Part shown: piece after piece, positions 9,211-18,184 of the stretch
Numbering within the stretch: position 1 is the first letter of the stretch
How the letters are laid out: the number at the start of each line of letters is the position of its first letter
Source of the DNA: HGM04593 sp045631205
GTDB lineage: Bacteria; Bacteroidota; Bacteroidia; Bacteroidales; Bacteroidaceae
Reading direction: 5' to 3'
DNA: 64,000 bases
NCBI GenBank assembly: GCA_045631205.1
Contig: JAZQUI010000028.1
Location: forward strand, 1-64,000
The notes under the pieces: model-generated
What the model was told of the DNA's origin: nothing
The model's database searches: none
Seen by the model: the letters and a program-made list of their open reading frames with translations, nothing else
Translations under genes and position numbers: made by a program

Positions 9211-11430
9211 CTATCTATCCAATAGTAGTTTTCTCAAATTCTCAATTTTCTGTATGTTGGTGGCTGTCTCTTCACGCACTTGCTTTACGAAACTGTTTTC
9301 TTCGGCTTTGCCAAAGATTGCGAGTCGCTCCTCTTCGTTTCGGCAGGTCGATGAACGGAAGGGGTTGTCGTGGTCCTTTTTACGTGAGAAATATACTTGT
9401 TCGCATATGTTTTGCTGTACGCGTTCGGCATTTTCGAATACCTGTAACCATAATTCGTTACAAATGGTTTCGGTGCCAAGCACTGTACAGAGGGCGTGCA
9501 ATGAGTGGTGCAACTTGTCGGTGGAGTAGCGGTGCCAAAGTTCATTGTAGCGGTTGTGTATGGCATCCCAGGAGTCGAGCGTGCCGTTGTATATATCGCG
9601 GCGCAAGGTGTCGAGGTCGCTTTCCATCACAAGCTGTCCGCCGAGGTTAATCCATTTTTGCTCTGCTATGCGGTTGCGTTCGGCGGTGTTTTGTCCGTTT
9701 GTGATAATGTCGCGCGCCTCCTCCCAGTTGTTCAGTAGGTTGCTCATTGCATAATGTATGAGCATATCGCCGTAGGCGTGGTAGGCATCGTAAACTTTAA
9801 GTATGTGTACTGGGCGACGGCTGTTTTCAATGCCTTCGCCAAGGATGGTGAGGCTATCTACAATCTTGCGGTCTCCCCTAAGCAGGCTGCGGCCGGTTTC
9901 AATGAGCTGCGCCTCGTTATTGAGAGCATCCTGCGTGGCGGCGGTGGCTTCGAGGTACGCTTTTGCGGTCCACAGTTCGAGCAGGCGGCGGGCGTTTATA
10001 ACTTCTTGCATCGTGTCTGGTGCAAAGGTGTCGAATTCTATATTTTGCACTTTGGTTATGCGCTTGTCGCGCGTGCGGTATTTCCAGGTGTTGCGCGCAA
10101 GGGCATACATGTTGTAGAGCCACCAATAGGCGGGCATAATTTCCAAGCGGTCGGCCGATGCGTTGTTGCTTACAAGAGCGAACGGCAGGGTTACGTAGAG
10201 CTCGGCAGGGTAGTCACCTTTTGTAAGCAGGGTGAATGAAGCGAATGTGCTTGAATGCTTTACCGACGAACAGAGCCCCGGCCAGAAGCCGCGACCGGCA
10301 ACCAGTTCGCCGTCGTTGGTTCGGCTGTTGTGGTTGCTGCCGATAGTTGCTCCGGCTGCCATATTGCTCTGTCCCATAATTACTGAAGCAATGAGGAATG
10401 AGTTGTTGTGGTGCTGTTCGTGTCCCGGGAATATGAGGTTGTTAAGCACTTCGCAACACGAAATGGTGCTGTTGTCGCCCATAATTGAGTTTATGAGGCG
10501 GGCACCATATTTGAAATTCGAGTTGTTGCCAAGAATGAACTTTACGGCGGTGCACGAATAGAAGATGCGGCAGCCGTAGCCCACGATTCCGTTTACAAGA
10601 ATTACATTCTCACCAATTTGTGTGGGCTCGTCGTTCGATGAATTTATGGTGATGTTTTTTAGTTTCGATGCTCCCTTTATGTAACAATCCGAACCAATCT
10701 TTACATCCTTTACTATTGAGGTGTTCTTTATTACGCATCGTTCGCCAATCTCACCATAATAGCCGCGGTGGTGGTCAACGGTGTGCTGGGTAATGTGTAG
10801 CAGTCGTTCTTGTAGCACTATGTCGTCGGCATATTTGCCCCACAGGTAAGCATCGGCGGGTATCATTCCATCGAAAGGAGCCACGGAGCGTGTACCTGTC
10901 TCGTTCATAATCTCTATAAACACGCGTACCGCTTCGGGTTCACCATCCTTGACAATTCCGTTACCGAATTTTGCGTGGTCGGTGGACGACATCTCTTGTA
11001 TATTGAATAACATACTGTGCGCTCCAATAATGTAGTGCGAGAGGTAATGCACATCGTGTATGGCGCAGTTGTCGCCAATGTCGCACGAGTGTATGCTTGA
11101 ATTTGTGATGCCAACCGGCTGGCGAAGGTCGTGGAACTGCAATGCTCCATTACAAACACGCCCAATGCGCACTGTGCCATAAAATTTATTATCCCTTATG
11201 GCGGCGGTGTTGAATTCATCTGTAACCCACACTTTATCCCAAGATGAAGCACTGTTGTTGTTCTTTACCAACTGCTCTATCTCGTCACTACGCAAGTGTC
11301 GCCACCCGCATTCGGGCTCTTTCACTTGTTTGTTGCGTATGTAGTACTTGTCTTTTCCTTCTGGTAGGTATTTGGGGTCTATCCATCCATCGCTCAATGC
11401 GGTAGGTGGTAGCAGGGTTACACGTTCCAT
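9211..11430 (-). CDS. DUF4954 family protein (left-handed beta-helix)
   Basis: A 739-aa cytoplasmic protein that I recognise as the DUF4954 family of Bacteroidota. The N-terminus (MERVTLLPPTALSDGWIDP) is typical. Residues ~80-400 carry many hexapeptide-like turns (IGENVILVNGIVGYG, IGSDCYIKGASKL, MGDNSTISCCEVLNN), which build a left-handed parallel beta-helix as in acyl- or nucleotidyl-transferases. The rest is helical. The function is unknown. It is monocistronic with a good promoter and terminator. The helix suggests a sugar-nucleotide or acyl-transfer role, but no catalytic residue can be named. Confidence 0.85.
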   Translation of the reverse strand: MERVTLLPPTALSDGWIDPKYLPEGKDKYYIRNKQVKEPECGWRHLRSDEIEQLVKNNNSASSWDKVWVTDEFNTAAIRDNKFYGTVRIGRVCNGALQFHDLRQPVGITNSSIHSCDIGDNCAIHDVHYLSHYIIGAHSMLFNIQEMSSTDHAKFGNGIVKDGEPEAVRVFIEIMNETGTRSVAPFDGMIPADAYLWGKYADDIVLQERLLHITQHTVDHHRGYYGEIGERCVIKNTSIVKDVKIGSDCYIKGASKLKNITINSSNDEPTQIGENVILVNGIVGYGCRIFYSCTAVKFILGNNSNFKYGARLINSIMGDNSTISCCEVLNNLIFPGHEQHHNNSFLIASVIMGQSNMAAGATIGSNHNSRTNDGELVAGRGFWPGLCSSVKHSSTFASFTLLTKGDYPAELYVTLPFALVSNNASADRLEIMPAYWWLYNMYALARNTWKYRTRDKRITKVQNIEFDTFAPDTMQEVINARRLLELWTAKAYLEATAATQDALNNEAQLIETGRSLLRGDRKIVDSLTILGEGIENSRRPVHILKVYDAYHAYGDMLIHYAMSNLLNNWEEARDIITNGQNTAERNRIAEQKWINLGGQLVMESDLDTLRRDIYNGTLDSWDAIHNRYNELWHRYSTDKLHHSLHALCTVLGTETICNELWLQVFENAERVQQNICEQVYFSRKKDHDNPFRSSTCRNEEERLAIFGKAEENSFVKQVREETATNIQKIENLRKLLLDR

Positions 11431-11452
11431 AATCCATTATGTTTAAGTTGCG

Positions 11453-11460
11453 CAAAAATA
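11453..11460 (-). promoter_or_regulatory. Promoter -7 box for the DUF4954 gene
   Basis: The minus strand reads TATTTTTG (TAnnTTTG) about 23 nt upstream of the ATG at 11430. Confidence 0.55.
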
Positions 11461-11661
11461 GGGAAAAAAGTAAAAAAAACAAACAAATCTTGGATTGGTT
11501 GGTTCTATGTGATAGAGTAGGGGTGTTGCTGCTGATGAATTTTTTAAAAGTTGTATAATTGAGAACTCTGATTTATTTTTGCACATTATGTGATTTTTAT
11601 AATTGCCCAATATGCTCGTTTTTATATAATTTTAGCATATTGAGTCGCGCAATACCCCGTG

Positions 11662-11945
11662 AGTGTTGTTTTTTCAAAAAAAACTTTATACATTTGTGCT
11701 GTCGGTGCGTGTTATCGCATTAGGCATTACATATTGTGAAAGTGTTTTTCGCAAATCCTTAAATGAAAATGTGGAAGTTTTCTTGTAGAAAGGATTGTAC
11801 AGAACAACACTCACTTTCGTATAGATAATTGTGGTATGGCATATCGTGTGCCATAGTATCCCATATCTATCCGAGTGTGGGGTATTGTGTCGTTTATTTT
11901 CTACAGGGTCTTTCCACAACCTTCATTTAGATAAACGGAAGTCAG
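11662..11945 (+). promoter_or_regulatory. Promoter and long leader of the GTPase operon, shared with 20693-20870
   Basis: TTG at 11666-11668 and TACATTTG at 11689-11696 are separated by 20 nt, a good Bacteroidales promoter. Start of transcription near 11703 would give a ~470-nt leader before the first gene at 12177. The promoter and the following ~80 nt (GCATTACATATTGTGA, CGCAAATCCTTAAAT) match the region before the SPFH gene at 20950, which has the same 20-nt spacing. A later block (GGGTCTTTCCACAA...CATTTAGA...CACACTTTCTTT) also matches. About 120 bp present here is absent from the second copy. The rest of 11461-12176 shows no gene. Confidence 0.6.
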
Positions 11946-12176
11946 CTCCACACTTTCTTTGTATATATATCAATAATCTTTTGGGGCTGGGGATGTTATA
12001 CAGAACCTAATGAATAAGGAGTGGGGACATTTCCTGACTGTATTGGAATATAATGCGGGGCATTGTGTTAGCGAAAATAGATTCCGTAATTCGATAAGTA
12101 TGGAATGTACACAAGTGTCACGCCTTTTTTATGCAATTACCTGAGTGAGATATTATAAACATTAATTTATACTACT

Positions 12177-13241
12177 ATGGAAGAAAAAGGATTTTTAAAA
12201 CTTATTTACCTTTGTGGTTTTGTTGTTTTTGCAGCCGCAAGTTGTTGGGCTACAGAAGAATCATTGCATTTACTGCTACCTAACTGGCCGGAATTTATGT
12301 GCTGGGCTGTAACAGTAGGATTCTTTATTATAGCCTCTATTGGAACAAAAATGGTTGTAGATAGTCTTAACCAGAATATTTATATAGAAAGACGGGGTGC
12401 AATGTTGGTTGGCGGTGTATTGCTTACAACAGTTTTTTGGTTATTCTGTTCAATGCCAACAAATACTCATACATTTTTTTATCGTACTGCAATCGCCGAT
12501 GTTGTTACACAAGATTTGGCAACGACAAAAGGTTATTTGCAACAATTACGTGATAATGTAAAAACAGAAGTTGAAATAAAAACGAAAATAGAAAATTTTG
12601 AGCGTGATGTAAATTCTAAAATAACAGCTCTGTTCTCGGAAATTGACAATATGGCAAACCCCGGGTTTGGTCCTCGTGCGAAAAATATACTTATAGACAT
12701 TGCAAAAACGCTTCAAGTTTCAAAAATAGACGAACTTAGTTACTCAAACCACTCTCCTCAAACAATTAAGGCTCTAAAACAGCAATATAATAATATGATT
12801 ACTGAGCTTCTCAATGCTCGTAAGGCGGAGTTGCGTAACAACTATACTAGACCGCAGGAAGAAATATTCAAACCCGAGGCCAAAAAGATTATATCCAATA
12901 TAGAAACAATAGAAGGACATCTTACTCAAATGGATGCTGCCGGTGAAATTGATAACAATATTATTGCACAGGCCGATGTCGTTCTACAAAAAGGATATAC
13001 ACTTGTTAATAACTATTCAGACTTTATCACATTCAAATCTGACAGTGACAAGGTGTTGTATACTAACGACAATCTTGTAACAAAAACAACACAAATGTTG
13101 AGTGTAATTGATGTCTGGAGCGATTATTTCGCTGGTAAGCACGCGGGTCGTGGCTTTATATTTTGGATTATAGTATCTATCCTTGTCGATATAGCTGCGT
13201 TTATTTTCTTTGACCTCGCTTTTAAAAAGAATGAATATTAA
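12177..13241 (+). CDS. Four-helix membrane protein, first gene of the GTPase operon
   Basis: A 354-aa protein I do not recognise. Three hydrophobic segments lie near residues 5-22, 40-60 and 78-95. A long soluble helical region follows (~105-320) with heptad-like charged stretches, then a last transmembrane segment (~328-348) and a short lysine-rich tail. The soluble part sits between membrane segments, so it is probably extracytoplasmic, a topology reminiscent of membrane sensors. It opens an eight-gene operon with tight spacing (17 nt to the GTPase gene). AT-rich codon use contrasts with the flanking DUF4954 and cyclophilin genes. No function is proposed beyond a membrane partner of the GTPase. 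Confidence 0.8.
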   Translation: MEEKGFLKLIYLCGFVVFAAASCWATEESLHLLLPNWPEFMCWAVTVGFFIIASIGTKMVVDSLNQNIYIERRGAMLVGGVLLTTVFWLFCSMPTNTHTFFYRTAIADVVTQDLATTKGYLQQLRDNVKTEVEIKTKIENFERDVNSKITALFSEIDNMANPGFGPRAKNILIDIAKTLQVSKIDELSYSNHSPQTIKALKQQYNNMITELLNARKAELRNNYTRPQEEIFKPEAKKIISNIETIEGHLTQMDAAGEIDNNIIAQADVVLQKGYTLVNNYSDFITFKSDSDKVLYTNDNLVTKTTQMLSVIDVWSDYFAGKHAGRGFIFWIIVSILVDIAAFIFFDLAFKKNEY

Positions 13242-13258
13242 TTATATATAATACGATT

Positions 13259-14194
13259 ATGGCAGATTTTGATTTTGGAAACGAACAATCGTTTGAGCAA
13301 GAAGATGTAAAAAATATTACATCTAAAGTTATAAATAGTACAGAATTTTCTACGACAACGAACGATAAACATAAAATGGGATTATCTAACGACGAGTTGA
13401 AAGACCCCAATAAAATAAACGTAACCATCGCTGACAAGAAGACTCCAATTATTATTCTGTATGGTCCTCCTTCTAGTGGTAAAACAATGACATTGGTTCG
13501 CTTAACCCGTTACCTCGGTGATGATCTTGGATATCGGGTGTCTCCGATTAAAACATTCCGTCCTTCATATGACGAAAACTACAAAAAGGTTTGCGCAGAT
13601 TTCGACAATATGATAAATGCCACAGATGCAGCACATTCAACCGAACGTATTAATTTTATGTTGGTTGAAGTGCTTAAAAATGGTAAACGCATATGTCAGA
13701 TATTAGAGGCGCCTGGTGAGTACTATTTTGATAAGAAAAACCCCACAGCAAAATACCCCAATTTTGTAAACACAATTCTTAACGGAGATAACCGTAAAAT
13801 ATGGTGTATTTTAGTGGAGCCTGATTGGGAAGATGAAAGTGACAGAAAAAACTATGTTACAAGAATTACCAATCTCAAACAACGTATGCGTCCCGTGGAT
13901 AAAGTCGTTTTCCTTTTTAACAAAATCGATATGACTCCGTTTGTTATCAGTCGAGGAAAAGTAAATATTGGCGAAGCACGCCGAGAAGTTGGCGAAAATC
14001 TTTATCGTGGCATATTTATTCCGTTTAAGAACTTAAATCCAATAACAAGTTTCTTTAAACAATACAATTGTGATTTTGTGCCTTTCCAAACTGGTGATTA
14101 CACCGAATCGGAAGATTCTTATACCTACCAAGAAGGCCCCAAAGAGTATCCTGCACTACTCTGGAGTAAAATTTGCAAACTCATAAACGGATAA
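13259..14194 (+). CDS. P-loop GTPase-like protein
   Basis: A 311-aa soluble protein. A disordered, charged N-terminus (~1-58) precedes a P-loop GPPSSGKT at 69-76. QILEAPGE (~145-152) sits where GTPases have the DxxG switch-II motif, with Glu replacing Asp. NKID at 219-222 is the guanine-specific N/TKxD motif. These together point to a TRAFAC-type GTPase rather than an ATPase. The EAPGE variant resembles switch motifs in conflict-system GTPases, an inference from memory. It is the only predicted nucleotide-hydrolysing protein in the operon and therefore the likely switch. The following gene starts 4 nt after its stop. Confidence 0.85.
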   Translation: MADFDFGNEQSFEQEDVKNITSKVINSTEFSTTTNDKHKMGLSNDELKDPNKINVTIADKKTPIIILYGPPSSGKTMTLVRLTRYLGDDLGYRVSPIKTFRPSYDENYKKVCADFDNMINATDAAHSTERINFMLVEVLKNGKRICQILEAPGEYYFDKKNPTAKYPNFVNTILNGDNRKIWCILVEPDWEDESDRKNYVTRITNLKQRMRPVDKVVFLFNKIDMTPFVISRGKVNIGEARREVGENLYRGIFIPFKNLNPITSFFKQYNCDFVPFQTGDYTESEDSYTYQEGPKEYPALLWSKICKLING

Positions 14195-14198
14195 GTCT

Positions 14199-15401
14199 AT
14201 GAAATTAGAACTTTTTGTACACGGTGTACCCAAAGGACAAAGTATTTGGGGCAAAAACGATGACCATATCTATATTCAGAATTTTTATACGTCGAGAAAC
14301 GATGAAACCCGTTTCCTTGTACAAGTAAGAGATGTAAAAGGTGAAAGGTATTGTTACTATTCGTATTTGAAATACAATAATATTGCAGCTTTTGATGGAC
14401 GTCCTGGTGCCTATTTCGGCCTAAGCCTGCGCTTGGATGCCTATTGTTTGGATGTTATAGGTATTTACAATATCCTTGAAACTATATATAAACGTTATAT
14501 CGTAGGCAATATTCTTAACTATGAAAAGACAAAGAGTAAGTTCCTTATTTCCGATTTTCAATCAAAAGACGACGATTTGAAAAAGATACAGGAACACATA
14601 ATCTCACTAATTAAACTCTCTTTGTTACCAAACGATTTTATAAGTCTTAAAGATTTTGTATTCTCTGGTAGCAATAGTATTATGGAGGTTAACCTCATAG
14701 ATTGTACAAAAGAGAATGTCTTAAGTGTTATAAGCGAAAATTCGGCATTAGCAATATCACCTTTCTATCCAACAATAAAAGATAAAAATACAAAAAAGCA
14801 GATAGAAGAGCAGTTGTCCTTACTTAAGAAAACGCAGGAAGAGAATATTGCAAAGTTGCAATTAGATAACGAATCAAAGATAACTAATTGCAAAGAAGAG
14901 GTGCGCCTTTTTCAACAAAAAAATGAGGAACTCAATGAGGCGTTGCAAAAAAGCATCAATGATATGCAGATTTTATCTTCAGAGAACAGCCGTCTTAAAC
15001 AAGTTGTAGAAGAGAATAAAAAAAATAGCGATGTTCAAAAAACTGTTGCAACACTGCGCGAACCATTAACAAAACTTGCAAAGTTGGTTGGGCAGGAAGA
15101 TACTTCTTATGAGCTCTCATCGACTTATCGCTATAAGGAGATAGATTCGTGGTGGGAAAAAACCAGAAAGATAGTTTTGCCAATTCTGCACACAATACTA
15201 CTCCTTGCTATTGTTCTTTACTGCTCCTTTTGTGTCAGTAATAGCCAGAGTAACAAAAAAGGCAACACAATTAGCAAAACCTCTGTGGTTGCAGTTGAAA
15301 AAGAAATACAAAAGGTAAGTACTGATTCTTTGCATAACGGAAACTTGAACGTATCAAATAATGATTCTATACAAATAATGCAAAATGATAAAAATAAATA
15401 A
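14199..15401 (+). CDS. Membrane-anchored protein with shared N-terminal domain and coiled coil
   Basis: A 400-aa protein of unknown function. The N-terminal ~100 residues (ending GRPGAYFGLSLRLD...IYNILETIYKRY) resemble the N-termini of the proteins at 15905 and 16913. A long coiled coil follows (~200-275, QKNEELNEALQKSI). One transmembrane helix lies near 326-347 (VLPILHTILLLAIVLYCSF) and a short Ser/Asn-rich tail follows. With a single late membrane segment, the N-terminal domain and coiled coil should face the cytoplasm, where the GTPase is. Conflict-system GTPase-associated proteins (GAP1) are a possible relative to test. Confidence 0.75.
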   Translation: MKLELFVHGVPKGQSIWGKNDDHIYIQNFYTSRNDETRFLVQVRDVKGERYCYYSYLKYNNIAAFDGRPGAYFGLSLRLDAYCLDVIGIYNILETIYKRYIVGNILNYEKTKSKFLISDFQSKDDDLKKIQEHIISLIKLSLLPNDFISLKDFVFSGSNSIMEVNLIDCTKENVLSVISENSALAISPFYPTIKDKNTKKQIEEQLSLLKKTQEENIAKLQLDNESKITNCKEEVRLFQQKNEELNEALQKSINDMQILSSENSRLKQVVEENKKNSDVQKTVATLREPLTKLAKLVGQEDTSYELSSTYRYKEIDSWWEKTRKIVLPILHTILLLAIVLYCSFCVSNSQSNKKGNTISKTSVVAVEKEIQKVSTDSLHNGNLNVSNNDSIQIMQNDKNK

Positions 15402-15903
15402 CATCATCATTGGCTCGCTATTTTTATTAATATGCTTATGTTCCTGTGGAAAAAAAAATAAACCTATATACTTTGATACCTCATACTCCGAAGTTGTACA
15501 GGATTGTGACATTATTAAGGTCCCATATGAGGAAAATGCCGGTGTAAAGTATATTGATATTGAATTGTATGGCTTAAACTTTAAGATGATTCTCGATAGC
15601 GGGTCTTCTTCGAACTTAATATCGAGAGCTGAGTTTGAGTATCTTCTACAAAAAGGCTACATTACTGAAGACAATATAATAGGGATTCAAAAAAGTCAAA
15701 TAGCCGACGGCTCAATAGTAGAAAATATTCAAATAAATATAAGTGAGATAATTATTGGTGGTAAAATATCGTGTACAGATATCATAGTATCGGTGTCGGA
15801 CAATGTAACAGCACCCTTATTGCTCGGCAATGAGGTGCTAGATCGACTCGCATCGTATACAATTAACAATGTAGAAAAAGTTATAGAATTTAAATTGAAA
15901 TAG
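15385..15903 (+). CDS. Retropepsin-like aspartic protease lipoprotein
   Basis: A 172-aa lipoprotein. The signal sequence ends in the lipobox LCSC with lipidated Cys21. The mature part has the single-domain retropepsin pattern: ILDSGSSSNLIS with catalytic Asp71 (DSG at 71-73), then GNEVLDRLASYTI, the conserved closing strand of clan AA proteases. Such proteins work as dimers. It would sit in the periplasm, anchored to the inner or outer membrane. It overlaps the previous gene by 17 nt and is 1 nt from the next, so it is an integral operon member. It may process an extracytoplasmic part of one of its neighbours; this is inference. Confidence 0.8.
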   Translation: MIKINNIIIGSLFLLICLCSCGKKNKPIYFDTSYSEVVQDCDIIKVPYEENAGVKYIDIELYGLNFKMILDSGSSSNLISRAEFEYLLQKGYITEDNIIGIQKSQIADGSIVENIQINISEIIIGGKISCTDIIVSVSDNVTAPLLLGNEVLDRLASYTINNVEKVIEFKLK

Positions 15904-15904
15904 T

Positions 15905-16855
15905 ATGTTAAGCGATTGTTATATTTTTTTTAAGCATATACCTGCTTCTTATAGAGATAGTTATACAATATCTCAATTCCCACAGGATTATACTGAAACA
16001 ATTTTTACAAAAATATTATCGGGCTGTACATCATATACACAAGTTTGTACCCATCGCGAAAAAGACCTAATGTTCTATACATATGTTATAAAAATTGTTG
16101 ATGGATATTTAGGTTTCGGTTTTGTGTTAAACAACATTGTTATGTCGGAAATAGATCCTATTTTCGATACATTCGATGCTCTCGTTGAAAAATGGCAAAA
16201 TAAAGGATTTCTTAAGATGAAAGAGAATGAACTCTTTTTAAATGCCACTTATGAAGATTTATTGAATGAACATAATGTGAAAGATGTTGAAAAGAGTCTT
16301 ATTCCCCTAGAAAAATACCACACAAGGCTCCCGCAAAAAAGTTTTAGCAAAGGTGTGGAGGAACGTGTTTTTAAAATTACTGACGATGTGGAAATGATTA
16401 TAGAGTCTACTCATCAGGATAATTATGTATTTATACAAAAATCTATAAAGCCTAATTTTATTTTAACGGCCATTGAAAAAGCGCAAAATGACGAGATAAC
16501 TAAATTGCAAGAAAGTATAAGACAGCAGGAGAAAATAAAAAGGGATCTTTTATCTCAAAAAGAGATGTTCGAAAGAGAAATTGGACACCAAAGAGATATG
16601 TTGCGCCAAGAGCAAGAAAGGCTTCAACAAGAAAGAGAAAGAAGAATTAGAGAAAAGGAAAGAGAAGAAAGAAAATTGAATGAAGAACTCGCTCGTATAG
16701 AAAAAGAGAAGAAGAATGAAAAAGGCAGTGGCTGTGCTAATGGTTGTAGTGACTTTTTCGTTGGTCTCATTTTTGTATCTTGCTTATTCTTTCCACCTAT
16801 TGGCTGGGTAATAGGCATAATAATCGTGGCTGTTTATTATGCAAACAGAAAATAA
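15905..16855 (+). CDS. Shared-domain protein with coiled coil and C-terminal membrane anchor
   Basis: A 316-aa protein of unknown function. The N-terminal ~105 residues (FPQDYTETIF, MFYTYVIKI, LGFGFVLNN) are clearly related to the protein at 16913 and more weakly to that at 14199. A strongly charged coiled coil fills ~195-275 (runs of E, R, K, Q). A Cys/Gly linker and hydrophobic segments near 280-312 anchor it in the membrane. Its N-terminal domain is predicted to be cytoplasmic. Together with its relatives it suggests a set of paralogous adaptors that differ only in their anchors. Confidence 0.75.
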   Translation: MLSDCYIFFKHIPASYRDSYTISQFPQDYTETIFTKILSGCTSYTQVCTHREKDLMFYTYVIKIVDGYLGFGFVLNNIVMSEIDPIFDTFDALVEKWQNKGFLKMKENELFLNATYEDLLNEHNVKDVEKSLIPLEKYHTRLPQKSFSKGVEERVFKITDDVEMIIESTHQDNYVFIQKSIKPNFILTAIEKAQNDEITKLQESIRQQEKIKRDLLSQKEMFEREIGHQRDMLRQEQERLQQERERRIREKEREERKLNEELARIEKEKKNEKGSGCANGCSDFFVGLIFVSCLFFPPIGWVIGIIIVAVYYANRK

Positions 16856-16912
16856 TAATATTAAAACAGATTTGAACTTTAAGTATAAGTAATATTATTT
16901 ATTTACAGTAAT

Positions 16913-18181
16913 ATGCAAAGATTTTCTGCAGAAATAAACGTTGCTACATATCTTTTTGGCTGTACAAGCGGGAAATATATACAATACCCACAAGACTACA
17001 CGCAAGATTTTTTTGAGAATATTTCAAAGAAGTCTGTTCAAACTTCACAAAGTTTTATAGCAGTACATCGTAAAGGTAATATGATGTATTACATTTATGT
17101 ACGCCGAAAACCGAGAAGTTATATCCATGAACTTCAAAACCGCACTCCTTTGAAGGCTTCTAACTCATATGTGGGAATGTGTATATCTCTCAATTCTATT
17201 ATGCTTAAAGAATTGGCTCCGTTGTTTCGTATATTTGAGAATCTAATAGAGCATTTTGTTATAGAAGAAAAAATTCTTTCTGTTTATGAAAAAGCTATTG
17301 TTATTGCTGACGAACCAACCGATATAATAAACAACAAACTAAACATAGCTCGGAGTATTATAGATAAAGCTATCAAGGATGTAGTGGAAGAGCTATATAT
17401 AGATTTGCCCCCGGTGAGTTACGGAGTTGAATCGCAAACAATACAAACTTTTAATATTCTCAAGGATAAAGAAGAGGATATTTTTGATAAAAGTCATAAA
17501 TACAGTTTATCATTTGTTTACAAGGATAATGTAACAGAATCTTCTCGTTTAACAGAAACTATCAGAGAATCAAAAAATTACGTTTCTAAACAAGAAGAGG
17601 GTCGTGAAAATGCTTTATTAGCCTTCATTATTTTGATTGTTTGCTGTTTTACAATATCGTACAAGAATATATCACCCAAAATTGATGCATATAAAACGGT
17701 GTATGATAATCAAAAATCACGTACGAAAGATTATAAAATTGCTATCGACAAGAATAACAAAGAGATTAAAAGCAATAAGGAGAATATTCTTTTAACAGAA
17801 CGTAAGATTTTAAGTGCTGTAAAAAATAATGCAGAAAAAATTAAAAATATTTCGGAACTTGTTCCAATTATATTTCTCCACATAAGCGGAGATGCATCAG
17901 AAGATACTTTGACAATAGATTTTGTAGGCAATGTACTTTCTGAAGATAAAAAAGAGATTCCTCTTGGTATAAAAATATGGAATAATGACGGTAAATTATT
18001 GCGTGGAGAAAAATCCCCTAATGGATACACTCACATCGAAAAACTAAAAGTTATCGAAGGAAATAATTTCTCCATTACACTTACTAATGAGAATACCGGC
18101 GTTTATTCTTATTCGCAAAAGACGCAGATTGAAATAACCTACAATGGCTTTCTTTTGGCTAACAAGGATTTAGACCTATAA
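16913..18181 (+). CDS. Shared-domain membrane protein with extracytoplasmic C-terminal domain
   Basis: A 422-aa protein. The N-terminal domain (~1-125: YPQDYTQDFF, MMYYIYVRR, YVGMCISLNSIM) matches the domain in the two preceding related proteins. A transmembrane helix near 232-250 (ALLAFIILIVCCFTISY) is followed by a coiled coil (~260-310) and a C-terminal ~110-residue region with beta-strand character (DTLTIDFVGNVL...NNFSITLTNENTGVYSYS). The layout suggests a cytoplasmic input domain linked through the membrane to an external beta domain. The 57-bp gap before it holds no obvious terminator. It ends 3 nt before the next gene. Confidence 0.75.
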   Translation: MQRFSAEINVATYLFGCTSGKYIQYPQDYTQDFFENISKKSVQTSQSFIAVHRKGNMMYYIYVRRKPRSYIHELQNRTPLKASNSYVGMCISLNSIMLKELAPLFRIFENLIEHFVIEEKILSVYEKAIVIADEPTDIINNKLNIARSIIDKAIKDVVEELYIDLPPVSYGVESQTIQTFNILKDKEEDIFDKSHKYSLSFVYKDNVTESSRLTETIRESKNYVSKQEEGRENALLAFIILIVCCFTISYKNISPKIDAYKTVYDNQKSRTKDYKIAIDKNNKEIKSNKENILLTERKILSAVKNNAEKIKNISELVPIIFLHISGDASEDTLTIDFVGNVLSEDKKEIPLGIKIWNNDGKLLRGEKSPNGYTHIEKLKVIEGNNFSITLTNENTGVYSYSQKTQIEITYNGFLLANKDLDL

Positions 18182-18184
18182 TCT

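Noticed and set aside
11686..11919. 77-codon minus-strand frame before the GTPase operon
   Set aside because: Lies within the conserved promoter/leader element and is not preserved in the second copy at 20693.
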